DNA of 64,000 bases, from contig NZ_CP094997.1 in the NCBI RefSeq assembly GCF_022869785.1, forward strand, positions 1,550,001 to 1,614,000, read 5' to 3'. The DNA comes from Dyadobacter chenwenxiniae. Lineage in GTDB: Bacteria > Bacteroidota > Bacteroidia > Cytophagales > Spirosomataceae. This document shows positions 25,948-34,741 of the stretch, piece after piece (positions within the stretch are counted from its first letter, which is position 1; every line of letters begins with the position of its first letter). The notes beneath the pieces were generated by a model. That model was not told the DNA's origin. It ran no database searches and was given only the letters and a program-made list of their open reading frames with translations. The position numbers were made by a program, and so were the translations under genes.

Positions 25948-26901
25948 ACGGTGATTCTCGAAGTGTTCAAATGCTCTTAATGTAGATTCCGCGAAATCGT
26001 GTCGGCTTCTAAATTCGAAATCTATATAGCCCAAGGATTTTGTTAAAATGTCGGTACTGAATTGGAATAGATCTGGACGTTTATCCATATAGTATTCGAT
26101 GAACTCCTTGGCTTTATTCACGACATTGTCTATATCACTCAAATTCTTGTATTTATTTTTATTTAAATCAACTATCAGGCTATTTTGCCAGAATTCAGAT
26201 ATTTTTAATTCTGGGTATTTATTTTCCGAATAGACGGTGAGTGAATCATAGTCTATTAGTTGAATTAGTAGACTATTGTTAGACAGAGTTCCCAGTTTGA
26301 CCAAATACGCGGTTCTTTTCTTAAATGCTTCATCAAATATATTCTGAGCAACCTCCAACAGAGATGAAACATTGTTTAATTCTCTCTGTAGGGAAATCGG
26401 AACCGAATTTTCATTTTTGTACACGATAGTATGATTGATAAGGGCCCAGGCTTCTAACAAAACAGTCGTTACTTGAACTTCACAAACATAACCTTTGAAT
26501 TTACGATATCTCGTCCCCGAATAGCTATCTCCAAATGCCACACAGGTATGAATACTTTGATAGCCCATGTGGGCTACTCCTAAGCTTTCTTTTTTATCAC
26601 TTTGCCAGCTGACATCGAAAAGTTCGTTAAGTAAATTTGAAAACACTCTTTTTTCTTCTTCAAAAAGGCACACAATTCTGACCCCAGCATAGTCAAAAAC
26701 ATGCTGTTCGGGGTTTTCGATACGGTGCCGTTCTATCTTATCGGCGAGGCTTTGTCTTGTCTTAACTCTGCCTTTTATATCTGCTATTTTGAGGCCTTTT
26801 GCTTCACATTCCTCCTTGATTGTGAAAATTACCTCATCCACAAAGTCCTTATATGAATTTGTATTTCGCTCATGTGCCGCTAGATATTCTGCAACATTCA
26901 T
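25930..26901 (-). CDS. RelA/SpoT synthetase-domain protein (small alarmone synthetase-like)
   Basis: A 323-residue protein with a (p)ppGpp-synthetase-type nucleotidyltransferase fold in the first 170 residues: basic IKGRVKTRQSLADKIER, then DYAGVRIVCL (the D-x-x-G-x-R motif), GYQSIHT at about 113 (the G-loop with Tyr-x-Ser-x-His), and EVQVTT with AWALINH. The remaining C-terminal part is helical and unassigned; no hydrolase or TGS/ACT domains are present. Such stand-alone synthetases make alarmones, or in toxSAS form pyrophosphorylate tRNA or make (pp)pApp. No obvious antitoxin gene is adjacent, so a toxic role is only a possibility. Confidence 0.8.
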   Translation of the reverse strand: MNVAEYLAAHERNTNSYKDFVDEVIFTIKEECEAKGLKIADIKGRVKTRQSLADKIERHRIENPEQHVFDYAGVRIVCLFEEEKRVFSNLLNELFDVSWQSDKKESLGVAHMGYQSIHTCVAFGDSYSGTRYRKFKGYVCEVQVTTVLLEAWALINHTIVYKNENSVPISLQRELNNVSSLLEVAQNIFDEAFKKRTAYLVKLGTLSNNSLLIQLIDYDSLTVYSENKYPELKISEFWQNSLIVDLNKNKYKNLSDIDNVVNKAKEFIEYYMDKRPDLFQFSTDILTKSLGYIDFEFRSRHDFAESTLRAFEHFENHRIGKRI

Positions 26902-27112
26902 AGTTTCAAGTGAGGGGCTAAGAGGTTATTACGGCAACAGCTGTCAAGTATAGGCCAAAAGACGAGCCCGCAAAAAGACATTTGCTTATTTTATGGCGCC
27001 ATTGAGCGAACTTTATCTGGAAAGCTATCTTGAATAGTAAGCCTATTTTCCGTCAAATCTCCTTATTACTTTCCTATCCACCTCATTAAGTATGACGCGA
27101 TGAAGTTACCTT
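26902..27112. other. Upstream region of the alarmone synthetase-like gene
   Basis: About 210 bp with no supported gene, presumably containing the promoter for the synthetase-like gene. Confidence 0.3.
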
Positions 27113-27283
27113 TTGAAGCGAGGGGAGGAGTTGACGGGAGAAGGAATAGCCACAAGCATAATTTATGAAGAGATGTCGGAGATGATATCGGATGACATCG
27201 TGAGGGGACATACCTCTTTAGGAAAGCTGGGGATTTATGAGCTGGGATTTACAAGCCACACTGGGTGGATTGAGGTCTATTAA
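27113..27283 (+). pseudogene. Short decayed frame, about 56 residues
   Basis: From a TTG at 27113 the plus strand reads KRGEELTGEGIATSIIYEEM, continues with SDDIVRGHTSLGKLGIYELG and ends at 27283. The composition is protein-like, but there is no normal start, and a stop lies just upstream in frame. It is most likely the tail of a lost gene. No family is recognised. Confidence 0.3.
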
Positions 27284-27518
27284 TTGGCTCAACCTAGTAC
27301 AAATACTGACTTATTCTTTCAAATTTCCATCATGGGGATTCTAAGCGAGCGTAGATGCGAAGCTGATGAATGAGTTGAATTGGAAGTCTTGGCCCGTTCA
27401 TCGACCAAAGTCATCGTGCTTTGAAGTTAGATGGATATTTTCTTGCAGGCGCTTCTCAGTTGTGTAGAAGTGTAGTAGGAAAAGTCTTCGGAGTGTGAAA
27501 CGAATAATCTTGTTAAAA

Positions 27519-27947
27519 TTAAGTCTTGCTTTCAAGAATTTGCTGTAGCAAGAATACCTTTTCCTGCTCAGATTTCAATAAACGCTCATACAACTTTTTG
27601 TTTTCATCCAGAGCTTCGACCCACTTTTCGATAGGATTAAAGTTGATGGTGCAGTTGTTATTTATCGATCCTGCATTGTCATTCAAGGTGCTGGCGATAA
27701 TGTTTATTGCAGCTTCTTCGCTAAAATTCCTAATTGCGTCTGCCGGGACTTTGAGTATTTTGGCAACCTGATCTAGGATATCCTGTTCGACGATTTCCTT
27801 CTGTTCCAGTAGCGAGACCCTTTTTTGCGACCATTCCTCGCCAAGCTGAAAGGCCAATCCTTCCTGCTTAATACCCAGCATTTCCCTAAAACGGCGGATG
27901 TTCCGGCCGTGGTGAATGTGTTTAGTCATTTCTGGCGAAGTGTTCAT
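27519..27947 (-). CDS. XRE-family transcriptional regulator
   Basis: A 142-residue protein with an N-terminal helix-turn-helix (residues about 12-70): IRRFREMLGIKQEGLAFQLG followed by the recognition helix QKRVSLLEQKE, and AKILKVPADAIRNF closing the domain. The C-terminal part contains a short Asn-rich segment and a leucine-rich helix (LDENKKLYERLLKSEQEK) probably used for dimerisation. It is divergent from the hypothetical gene starting at 28082, with 134 bp between, and likely controls itself and that gene. Confidence 0.85.
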   Translation of the reverse strand: MNTSPEMTKHIHHGRNIRRFREMLGIKQEGLAFQLGEEWSQKRVSLLEQKEIVEQDILDQVAKILKVPADAIRNFSEEAAINIIASTLNDNAGSINNNCTINFNPIEKWVEALDENKKLYERLLKSEQEKVFLLQQILESKT

Positions 27948-28081
27948 TTTTCAAAAGATAAGGTTTCTCTAATTCCGATCAAAAGCCTAAAATAGCTGTT
28001 TTGAGGCTAAGAAACCAAGTTTTGGAATTTTTTAGAAGCGCATTAGTCCTGATTTTCAGCATTTGTTTTACTCAAACACGG
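27948..28081. promoter_or_regulatory. Shared promoter region of two divergent genes
   Basis: The 134-bp gap contains inverted short motifs: GGTTTCT near 27963 with AGAAACC near 28010, and AGCCTAAAA with TTTTGAGGCT between them. These are candidate binding sites for the XRE regulator. No single perfect operator stands out. Confidence 0.35.
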
Positions 28082-29002
28082 ATGACGATGAGATTTATTT
28101 CGGATGACGCCAATGATCTGAAACCGGCCTGGATGTCGAGTCAAGAGACCGAGTGCCCGGAAAAACTGCTTCCGGGATTCTGGAAACATTATACCATTGC
28201 TGATTGCAGGTTTTTTCTGTGGCAAATGCTTTCAGCCTCAATATCAACTGAGAATCAAGATGCCGATGCTAGTCCCGGTGAGCAAATCAGCTTTTTTGAA
28301 AATCTAGTGGTATACCTGGAAGCATCTTCTATTGTGGATAATCGCGGACCTCTCTCAAAAGCAAAACGGGGTGAATCAGAACAGTATGAAACCGGTGAAT
28401 CGTCCATGGATATCAAGCCGGGAGAAAAGCCGCCAAAAGGTGATAACCCCCATAGAAAGCTTCATAAGCGGCTTAAACGCCTTTCGATCTGGCATCGTGA
28501 CGGATTCGATGACCCGTACGTGATTCTCGATTCCTTCTTCGATGCATATGACCTGCCGAGCTTCAAGGCGAGATTATACGATATCCTTCAGGTGTGTTGC
28601 CAGGAAAAGTACTATGACAAAGGCTGCCCCGCGGATGTTCTTTACTTTTTGGAAAAGGTTGAATCCATCATCAATGCGGCCTATTCGATCCTTATCAGTG
28701 AAGAAGCGAAATGGCTGGATAAGTCAAAAACTGCGATGGAATGCATCGCCAGTAGCAACGGTGAACCGGAATGCGAAATTGAACCGCCTGCGGTCATTAT
28801 TCAATGCTTGAAAGAATTCTTCGAATATAGGAGCTTAAAGAAGTGGAAACAGGAACTGAATAGAATCTGTCTTTATTCCCTAAGCAGTCAGTCCGCCCAG
28901 GAGTGGGGAGTTTGGATTGACTCACTTACACTATACAAGCTCATATGCAGCTTAGCGGAAACAGCATTTGATCTTCGAAAAAATAGATCAGCGTTGCCTT
29001 GA
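28082..29002 (+). CDS. Hypothetical protein, 306 residues
   Basis: A soluble protein starting at ATG 28082. Residues about 95-130 are charged and probably disordered (KAKRGESEQYETGESS and KPGEKPPKGDNPHRK), followed by a long helical region with several cysteines and Trp residues. There is no signal, membrane helix or catalytic motif I can name. It is divergent from the XRE regulator, which suggests joint regulation. Earlier starts upstream (28001) extend into the promoter area and are not favoured. Such genes are common near integrases in Bacteroidota, but I cannot assign it. Confidence 0.65.
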   Translation: MTMRFISDDANDLKPAWMSSQETECPEKLLPGFWKHYTIADCRFFLWQMLSASISTENQDADASPGEQISFFENLVVYLEASSIVDNRGPLSKAKRGESEQYETGESSMDIKPGEKPPKGDNPHRKLHKRLKRLSIWHRDGFDDPYVILDSFFDAYDLPSFKARLYDILQVCCQEKYYDKGCPADVLYFLEKVESIINAAYSILISEEAKWLDKSKTAMECIASSNGEPECEIEPPAVIIQCLKEFFEYRSLKKWKQELNRICLYSLSSQSAQEWGVWIDSLTLYKLICSLAETAFDLRKNRSALP

Positions 29003-29209
29003 CGACTGAAAGAAAGTATCTTGGGGCTTTGGTAGGGCGGTGATTCTGTTTCGTCTTGGTGGATTGTTGCGAAGCCCGTCCTGCCTTGTTTATGATCCTA
29101 CAAAGTAGCTGTTGTCGAATTACACGACTTTGATCGCTAAGGTGTGTTGCATAGTTGATTGCAACCAAGTAACAAACGCGTTCAGGCTACATTTTTCGCA
29201 CATATCCAA

Positions 29210-29959
29210 ATGAAACCCCAAGAGCAGATACTCAAAGAGTTGTCGGAAATCAGGCAAGCTATTGTCAGAATCGCAGGTACACCAGCACTTCCGCCAGAAG
29301 AGCAATTCTCTGAAGCCTCACTGGATAAAGTTGCCCTGGAATTAAAGAAGCTTTCCATCAAAAGAGGTGAATGGATCGATGATGGGGATCTGAGCAGATA
29401 TTTCAAAGGTGTCTACAATGGGGGAAGGTTCATCCGGGAAACATTCGGATTTAATGATTTTTTCAAGAAGGGGAAATCATACTATTACCGGAAATCCAGC
29501 ATTATTCGTTTATCCCAGGAATTGAAATCCCGAAATGTCGACTTGGCTCGATACATGGAGCTTAAAGAGAGTGAGGCAAAATTCGAGGAAAAAGTCTCCG
29601 CGGTCGCTGCCGCAAACAAAAAGCAAAAAAAAAAGAAGCCTCCATTTCAGTTACCTGATTCCCTAAAAGACATTACGACCGAAGACTTTCATCCAGCAGT
29701 TGAAATTGTTGAAGCCGAACTAAGCAAGCTGCGTGAACAGTTTACCAAAGAAAATCTTTCAAAATATATAGATGTCTACGGTGGTCATGCAATGATGAAA
29801 TTCCGCTATCCATTTTCAGGGTTTGCCGAAAAGGAGATAAAATCCAAATGCAGGCGCTGGTGCGACCAATACAATATGGCCTGCGATGCTCTTTCGAAGT
29901 TGAGTGGAAAAGAGAAGAAATTTACCCCACCGGAAGACCCTAATGCTTATGAATTATGA
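29210..29959 (+). CDS. Hypothetical island protein with coiled-coil and basic regions
   Basis: A 249-residue protein (ATG 29210; a start at 29159 is possible). The N-terminus forms a helix (EQILKELSEIRQAIVRIAG). Residues about 55-100 (KRGEWIDDGDLSRYFKGVYN, then FGFNDFFKKGKSYYYRK) look like a winged-helix or DNA-contacting unit. A lysine-rich linker is encoded by a run of ten A residues (29625-29634), and the C-terminus is helical with a Cys-Arg-Arg-Trp-Cys motif. The A-run is a possible slippage site. The function is unknown. Confidence 0.65.
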   Translation: MKPQEQILKELSEIRQAIVRIAGTPALPPEEQFSEASLDKVALELKKLSIKRGEWIDDGDLSRYFKGVYNGGRFIRETFGFNDFFKKGKSYYYRKSSIIRLSQELKSRNVDLARYMELKESEAKFEEKVSAVAAANKKQKKKKPPFQLPDSLKDITTEDFHPAVEIVEAELSKLREQFTKENLSKYIDVYGGHAMMKFRYPFSGFAEKEIKSKCRRWCDQYNMACDALSKLSGKEKKFTPPEDPNAYEL

Positions 29960-30229
29960 CGGCTTTCTCTTCCTACTGACTACAATTTTGAGCACCTCCG
30001 ATTCGAGGTACATCGCCTTTGTTCTTCCTTTGACCAGTTGTGGTTTTACGATGCCCGCGTTTACTGCTTTCAGGAAGGCTGCGTTGCTGGCTCCGGTTAG
30101 CTTCAATGCACCTTCTTTGGTAAGCAATTGATCTTGTTGCAACACGCTTTTCAATTCCTCTCTGACAATTGCGCGGACGCGGTCCATAAACTCTTCGACT
30201 GTTAAAGAGTGCAGCAGGATGGTTTCCAT
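29954..30229 (-). CDS. Small HTH protein, excisionase/MerR-like
   Basis: A 91-residue protein from ATG 30229. An N-terminal helix (VEEFMDRVRAIVREELKSVL) is followed by a helix-turn-helix region (LLTKEGALKLTGASNAAFLK, then AVNAGIVKPQLVKGRTKAMY) of the type used by excisionase and MerR-like DNA-binding proteins in Bacteroidota islands. Its 3' end overlaps the convergent hypothetical gene by 6 bp. A longer upstream frame to 30364 is not family-like. It may act as recombination directionality factor or regulator; this is inference. Confidence 0.65.
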   Translation of the reverse strand: METILLHSLTVEEFMDRVRAIVREELKSVLQQDQLLTKEGALKLTGASNAAFLKAVNAGIVKPQLVKGRTKAMYLESEVLKIVVSRKRKPS

Positions 30230-30414
30230 AAATTTGAAGTTAGGGTAAAAACATAGTGAGTTAGCACAAAACGCTTCTTTGGCTGCAAACATAGGTAAAC
30301 AGCTGAATATCTGCTCCACATCAGTTTCACCTATTTGAAAATCGAAAGGGTCTAGGATTTCCACATTGCGAATTTTAGCTTTGTTTTCTTGGCAATACTA
30401 AAACAGAAAACGTG

Positions 30415-30741
30415 ATGGAAAGGATGAGGGGAACGGATGAGGCCAAAGCCGGCCTGTCGCTAGATCAGTTGGTTACGCTTGCAGACTTGAAAAATGTTCG
30501 GGACGAGCTTTTGGCAGCAATTGCGAGGACGAGGGGATCTTCGCCAGACACCGTGAAGAAATGGCTAAAATCGTCTGAGGTTAGAAAGCTCCTAAACATT
30601 TCACCGGGCAAGTTGTTAGCCCTCAAAGCTAATCGCCAGCTCGCATTTGTGAGACTGGGTGGAGTAATCTACTACGACAGGGACGACATTGAGGCGATGA
30701 TCCAAAAAGCTAAAGTACCAACCTTGATCGGCAAGGCATGA
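30415..30741 (+). CDS. Helix-turn-helix protein, excisionase-like
   Basis: A 108-residue protein (ATG 30415; GTG 30412 is next to it). An amphipathic helix (LVTLADLKNVRDELLAAIAR) precedes a compact winged-HTH: KWLKSSEVRKLLNISPGKLL, then LAFVRLGGVIYYDRDDIEAM, which is the pattern of Bacteroidota mobile-element HTH_17/excisionase proteins. It is divergent from the small HTH gene ending at 30229. The next gene starts within its stop codon (ATGA overlap). Confidence 0.8.
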   Translation: MERMRGTDEAKAGLSLDQLVTLADLKNVRDELLAAIARTRGSSPDTVKKWLKSSEVRKLLNISPGKLLALKANRQLAFVRLGGVIYYDRDDIEAMIQKAKVPTLIGKA

Positions 30742-30953
30742 AGACCGCATACCAAACATCCGGTCGAGGATGTGATGTCCCTCCCCGGCCGGAATATGTG
30801 GAGATTTATTTCCTTCAATGTCAGAGGACTAAAGAAGCGGCGCGTGAATTCCATCGACATTATTCAATGCGGTATTGGCGCTCTCCGAGCGGAAAAGTCA
30901 TTCGGGATTGGAAGCGCCTGGCATGGCAATGGATTTGGAATAAAAGAGGATAG
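30738..30953 (+). CDS. Small basic protein coupled to the excisionase-like gene
   Basis: A 71-residue protein overlapping the previous stop by 4 nt (ATGA), a sign of translational coupling. It is rich in Arg, Trp and Tyr (FLQCQRTKEAAREFHRHY, YWRSPSGKVIRDWKRLAWQW) with no signal or membrane segment. It looks like a small nucleic-acid-binding protein, but the family is not recognised. Confidence 0.65.
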   Translation: MKTAYQTSGRGCDVPPRPEYVEIYFLQCQRTKEAAREFHRHYSMRYWRSPSGKVIRDWKRLAWQWIWNKRG

Positions 30954-31245
30954 AGTCCGTGTTAGTTTTTCGCAGGTTTTGTCTGACAGTGATCGCTGTT
31001 GATTTTCAATCAATTATGATCATCGCAATTTTGCTAGGCCATTTTGCCGGATTATCAATGAATATTGCTTTGTGTCCGTACGTGGATTTTGTAATTTCGA
31101 CATCAGCTCTTGACTAGCGACGCTGGCAATGTTGCGCTCGAGCACTTTTACATCCTATGTGCTTCAAAAATTAGCTTCCACGAGAGTTCTTAGGTTGGGG
31201 ACGTAATTAGTTTGAGTATCGTACAATTTTTCCCACATATATTCA

Positions 31246-31728
31246 ATGACAATACCACTTAGAGTATTACAAATAGGTCTTTCCTTCGGTATACTTACCG
31301 CGTGTTCTGGTGAGAAACAGCAGGATACTGCTACCAACAATATCAAGGCTGCGTATAAATTGTCTGAACTATCTGGCAAGAAAGAAAAGGAGGTTTCAAA
31401 GATCTATGGCGCGGGAACAAAAATGGGTATCTGGAAAGATGCGCGAGCAGGGTGTGTAGACTGTCCAAAAATGAGCTATAAATCAGACAGTGTGGAAGTT
31501 ATATTCATCAATGGAAAGTCTGATCGCATAACACTAAATCATCTTCAGAACTACGATTTCAATGATGAGGTAATATTAGGGCTTTTAGACCTACCAGTTG
31601 CAACTCCGACATTTGACAGCAAGAGTGGCACCAAACGCTGGGAACAATATCACGGATACCGTTCGATTTCTGCCTTTGGTAGCGAGGGAAAAATCAACTA
31701 CATCCTTATTTTGTCGCAGGCGGAGTAA
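31246..31728 (+). CDS. Hypothetical lipoprotein
   Basis: A 160-residue protein with a lipoprotein signal: a hydrophobic helix ending LTAC, with Cys20 as the predicted lipid site. The mature part is soluble, with two cysteines in CVDCPKMSY and a short mixed alpha/beta domain. It stands alone on the plus strand. No domain is recognised, and the location is predicted to be the periplasmic or outer-membrane face. Confidence 0.7.
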   Translation: MTIPLRVLQIGLSFGILTACSGEKQQDTATNNIKAAYKLSELSGKKEKEVSKIYGAGTKMGIWKDARAGCVDCPKMSYKSDSVEVIFINGKSDRITLNHLQNYDFNDEVILGLLDLPVATPTFDSKSGTKRWEQYHGYRSISAFGSEGKINYILILSQAE

Positions 31729-31912
31729 TTCTTGTCAAAGGCCTCCCAAGATTACAAAAAACTCAAACTATCGCCTAAATAAGCTACTAGCGGCGACCGC
31801 TCGGTTAAAACCGTAATTTTCGTGCGGTTGTATGTGAACCTCTTTATCGGTATCAGTAGATTTCCAACTTTTCGCAGTAGATTTTCAGACATTAAACAGT
31901 GATGTGCTCAAA

Positions 31913-33403
31913 ATGAAGTTTTCCGTTTTTCTGCTTGCATTGGCCTTTCCAATATCTTGCATAGCGCAGCGTGATATCCAGGAAAAAGTATACTCAAAAT
32001 TTTTGAACGATACAGTCCGCTATCATGTAACAGTCCCCGAGAACTGGGACAAAAGTCAGAGTTGCCCCGTATTGTATTCCTTCAAATATGGTATGGTCGA
32101 TGGCCCTTACATTGCATCACAATTGCGTTATTTTAAAACAGCCAACTATTTTATACCCAATACGATCGTCGTGACCATTCTGGCCGACATGGACAGGATC
32201 GGGCTAATTTATGAAACTGGACTTTTGACCAATACAGGAAAAAACTTAACGTCTTGTTTAAGAAACGAGATCATTCCGAACGTTAAGGAAAAATACCATA
32301 CCTCCTTTTTCAAAACCTATCTTGGGCATTCCTATGGTGCCAGTTACGCCAACTACCTCTTTCAAAATGAGCCAGATATTTTTAACGGATATATTCTGCT
32401 TGCCGCGGAGAAAACAGGGGCAGATTATAGTGAACCGTCGCCTTTTGTAATTGATAAGAAACTGGTTGGATTTTACGACCATCGGAACACTTTTTATTAC
32501 GCAGCTGTCGGCGAACATGATTTGCAAAGACGCCACACATATGTAAGGGAGATAGAAAAGAAGGTAAGCGTGCTTGACAGTAATCACTTCTTTTTCAAAT
32601 ACGACAGTATTCCAGGAGGCGATCACACCAACATTCTGACGCTTGCCATTCAACCAGCTCTGGAACATATTTATCTCCGGTACAATCCTGGCATGAGGGC
32701 AGGCGTGTCCAATGATGCTTGGACGAATTTCACAGAAAATCAGAAGTACATTGAAAAAACGTATGGTATTCTAGCAGAAAAAGGAAATCGCTGGTATGGT
32801 CCGTCTGCGCAGATGGCACTTCGGGACAAGGACACAACCGCACTTTTAAAAATTGCGGAATACTTCGGTTCCGAAAAAGCAAGAGCTTCGGATATCCGCA
32901 ATCTCGGCGACCATCTGGCTTCTTCAGGCCTTAAAGGGAAAGCGATGGAATATTACGAGCGAGCAATCAAATCAATCGAAACGTCTACCGACAAGGCAGA
33001 CTGGCAGATTTTTGTATTGGGGGATTGTTATCTGAATATAGCTACAAAAATATTTGAAAAGGAGCCCAAAGAAGGCTGGATTTACTTGCTAAAAGGACTC
33101 AAACTAGCCGAAGTTAAAGGAGAGTCGGGAGCGCGAAATATCGATGCTTATTTTCGTGCTGGAAAATACGCCATCGACAACAATTACAAAATTAAGGATG
33201 GTATCGATTTCCTGCTTCATTACGCTAGTCTACGCACTGAAACTATTGACGAGATTCATTGGAGTTACGAGCGGATCTATCTGATACTCGCCAAGGGGTA
33301 TTATGCCTTGAAAGATTTTGAAAATGCAAAACTATATCTAAAAAAAGTACTAGTATTTAATGCTGACAATAAAGAAGCAAAGGAAATGTTGGGGAAAATA
33401 TGA
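31913..33403 (+). CDS. Secreted esterase (esterase D-like) with C-terminal TPR repeats
   Basis: A 496-residue protein with a signal peptide (residues 1-19, MKFSVFLLALAFPISCIAQ). Residues about 25-255 form an alpha/beta-hydrolase of the putative-esterase family, with nucleophile elbow GHSYGA (Ser at about 142), a likely acid in GEHD and the His in GGDHTN (about 245). The C-terminal 200 residues are helical repeats of TPR type (GLKGKAMEYYERAIKSIETS and YYALKDFENAKLYLKKVLVF). It is the last gene before the integrase and seems ordinary cargo. The GTG at 31904 is an alternative start. Confidence 0.82.
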   Translation: MKFSVFLLALAFPISCIAQRDIQEKVYSKFLNDTVRYHVTVPENWDKSQSCPVLYSFKYGMVDGPYIASQLRYFKTANYFIPNTIVVTILADMDRIGLIYETGLLTNTGKNLTSCLRNEIIPNVKEKYHTSFFKTYLGHSYGASYANYLFQNEPDIFNGYILLAAEKTGADYSEPSPFVIDKKLVGFYDHRNTFYYAAVGEHDLQRRHTYVREIEKKVSVLDSNHFFFKYDSIPGGDHTNILTLAIQPALEHIYLRYNPGMRAGVSNDAWTNFTENQKYIEKTYGILAEKGNRWYGPSAQMALRDKDTTALLKIAEYFGSEKARASDIRNLGDHLASSGLKGKAMEYYERAIKSIETSTDKADWQIFVLGDCYLNIATKIFEKEPKEGWIYLLKGLKLAEVKGESGARNIDAYFRAGKYAIDNNYKIKDGIDFLLHYASLRTETIDEIHWSYERIYLILAKGYYALKDFENAKLYLKKVLVFNADNKEAKEMLGKI

Positions 33404-33604
33404 TTTTTAGGCAGCCGCTCGATGAGATCAGTACACAAGACAATGTGCTATGCGCTGTAAGGAAGCAGAAATACTGGAAATAAAACAGTAAATCGACCAA
33501 CATTAATATTCGCGGGTTTTCAGTGAACTCGTATTAATAATCGAAATAACTGTTTGATAAAGAGCGTAGCAATCTTAAAAGAAAACATGCAATTTTAAAA
33601 AAAA

Positions 33605-33638
33605 ATAAAGCCGCTGGCGTCTTTACCAGCGGCTTTAT
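33605..33638 (-). terminator. Intrinsic terminator of the integrase gene
   Basis: On the minus strand a 13-bp stem (ATAAAGCCGCTGG and its complement, 8-nt loop) is followed by a run of nine T residues. It lies 3 bp past the integrase stop and ends its transcript cleanly. Confidence 0.85.
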
Positions 33639-33640
33639 CG

Positions 33641-34741
33641 TTAGGCCACTATGGGCCTAAGCTTCCCCGAATTTGTAAATAGCTTCTGCCTTACCAACGC
33701 CATATGGTCGCTGATTCGCTGTTTCCTAACTCTGGCGTAGCGTTGAGTCGTGCGGATGTTACGATGCCCAAGCATTTTACCAACGTCTTCCAGCGGCACG
33801 CCATTGTTGAGCATCATGTCCGCAAACGTATGTCGAGCAAGGTGCGTGTTGAGTGGTCTTTTGATCCCGCAGATCACCGCAAGCTCTTTCAGGTAGACAT
33901 TGTACCGAAAATTGCTGTTGACAGGGATCAGGCGGTTATTGACCTTGCAATAAGGATGATTTTTGTATTTATCGATCAGTTCCTGTACGACCGGAAGGAT
34001 CGGCACCATTTCCGTAACTTCGGTCTTGCCACGGTCTTTAATCAGCCACTTCTCACCTGAACGGCCAACCTTCACAATGTTTTCAGGCGAAAGGTTATAC
34101 ATGTCTTGATAAGCGAAGCCAGTAAAGCATTGGAAAATGAAGGCGTCACGCACTTCACCAATCCGGTCGATGTCGATCTGTTTTTTGTGAATGGCCTCCA
34201 CTTCAAATAGCTCCAAAGGCATTACTTCTTTATTGCCACCCGAGCAAACAAACCCTTCCAGTGGATTGGCTGTGATAACTTTCTTCTTTACACCTATTTT
34301 GACGATTTGCCTTGTCCATTTGACCAGCTTTTTGGCAGTGACCTCCGAAAGTGGCTCATCCAAGTGAAGGGTCAGGTAGTCGTAAAACTCTTCGGCGAAA
34401 CACTGGTCGATTTCGGTCATTTCGATATCCTTCCGCTGATAACGGAACCGAATGAATGCTTCTACCTTCCGCTTAGTGGATCGCCAGTGCCGGAGTGTGC
34501 CTTCCGACCGGATTCCTTTCTTGGCCTTCTTTTCGAAAAGTGCAATGAATTCATCGAAGGCATCCAGAAGCGTTTGGCTTGGCCTTGCAGCCTTTTCAGG
34601 CTTTGATTTGGAATGCAACAACGGCAAGCCCAGATAGGCATTTTTCACCATCACAGGAGTGATGTGGTCGAATTGGGATTGTAGCACCAGAAAGTGCTTT
34701 TCGATCTCGGCCTGCGCCTGGACGATTTTCAGGTTGATCAT
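33641..34741 (-). CDS. Tyrosine recombinase (island integrase), core and catalytic part
   Basis: A 366-residue integrase part with SAM-like core-binding domain (about 45-160) and catalytic domain (about 175-350). The catalytic HxxR is THLARH, the second His is LGHRN and the nucleophile is Tyr in TQRYARV. The usual first Arg is absent: the helix reads CFTGFAYQDMYNL, like the CTnDOT-type integrases of Bacteroidota that lack Arg I. The N-terminal arm-binding domain lies in another frame (34738-34935), joined by an ATGA overlap. In related enzymes both are one chain, so a one-base deletion is likely. Activity would need re-initiation or frameshifting. Confidence 0.88.
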   Translation of the reverse strand: MINLKIVQAQAEIEKHFLVLQSQFDHITPVMVKNAYLGLPLLHSKSKPEKAARPSQTLLDAFDEFIALFEKKAKKGIRSEGTLRHWRSTKRKVEAFIRFRYQRKDIEMTEIDQCFAEEFYDYLTLHLDEPLSEVTAKKLVKWTRQIVKIGVKKKVITANPLEGFVCSGGNKEVMPLELFEVEAIHKKQIDIDRIGEVRDAFIFQCFTGFAYQDMYNLSPENIVKVGRSGEKWLIKDRGKTEVTEMVPILPVVQELIDKYKNHPYCKVNNRLIPVNSNFRYNVYLKELAVICGIKRPLNTHLARHTFADMMLNNGVPLEDVGKMLGHRNIRTTQRYARVRKQRISDHMALVRQKLFTNSGKLRPIVA

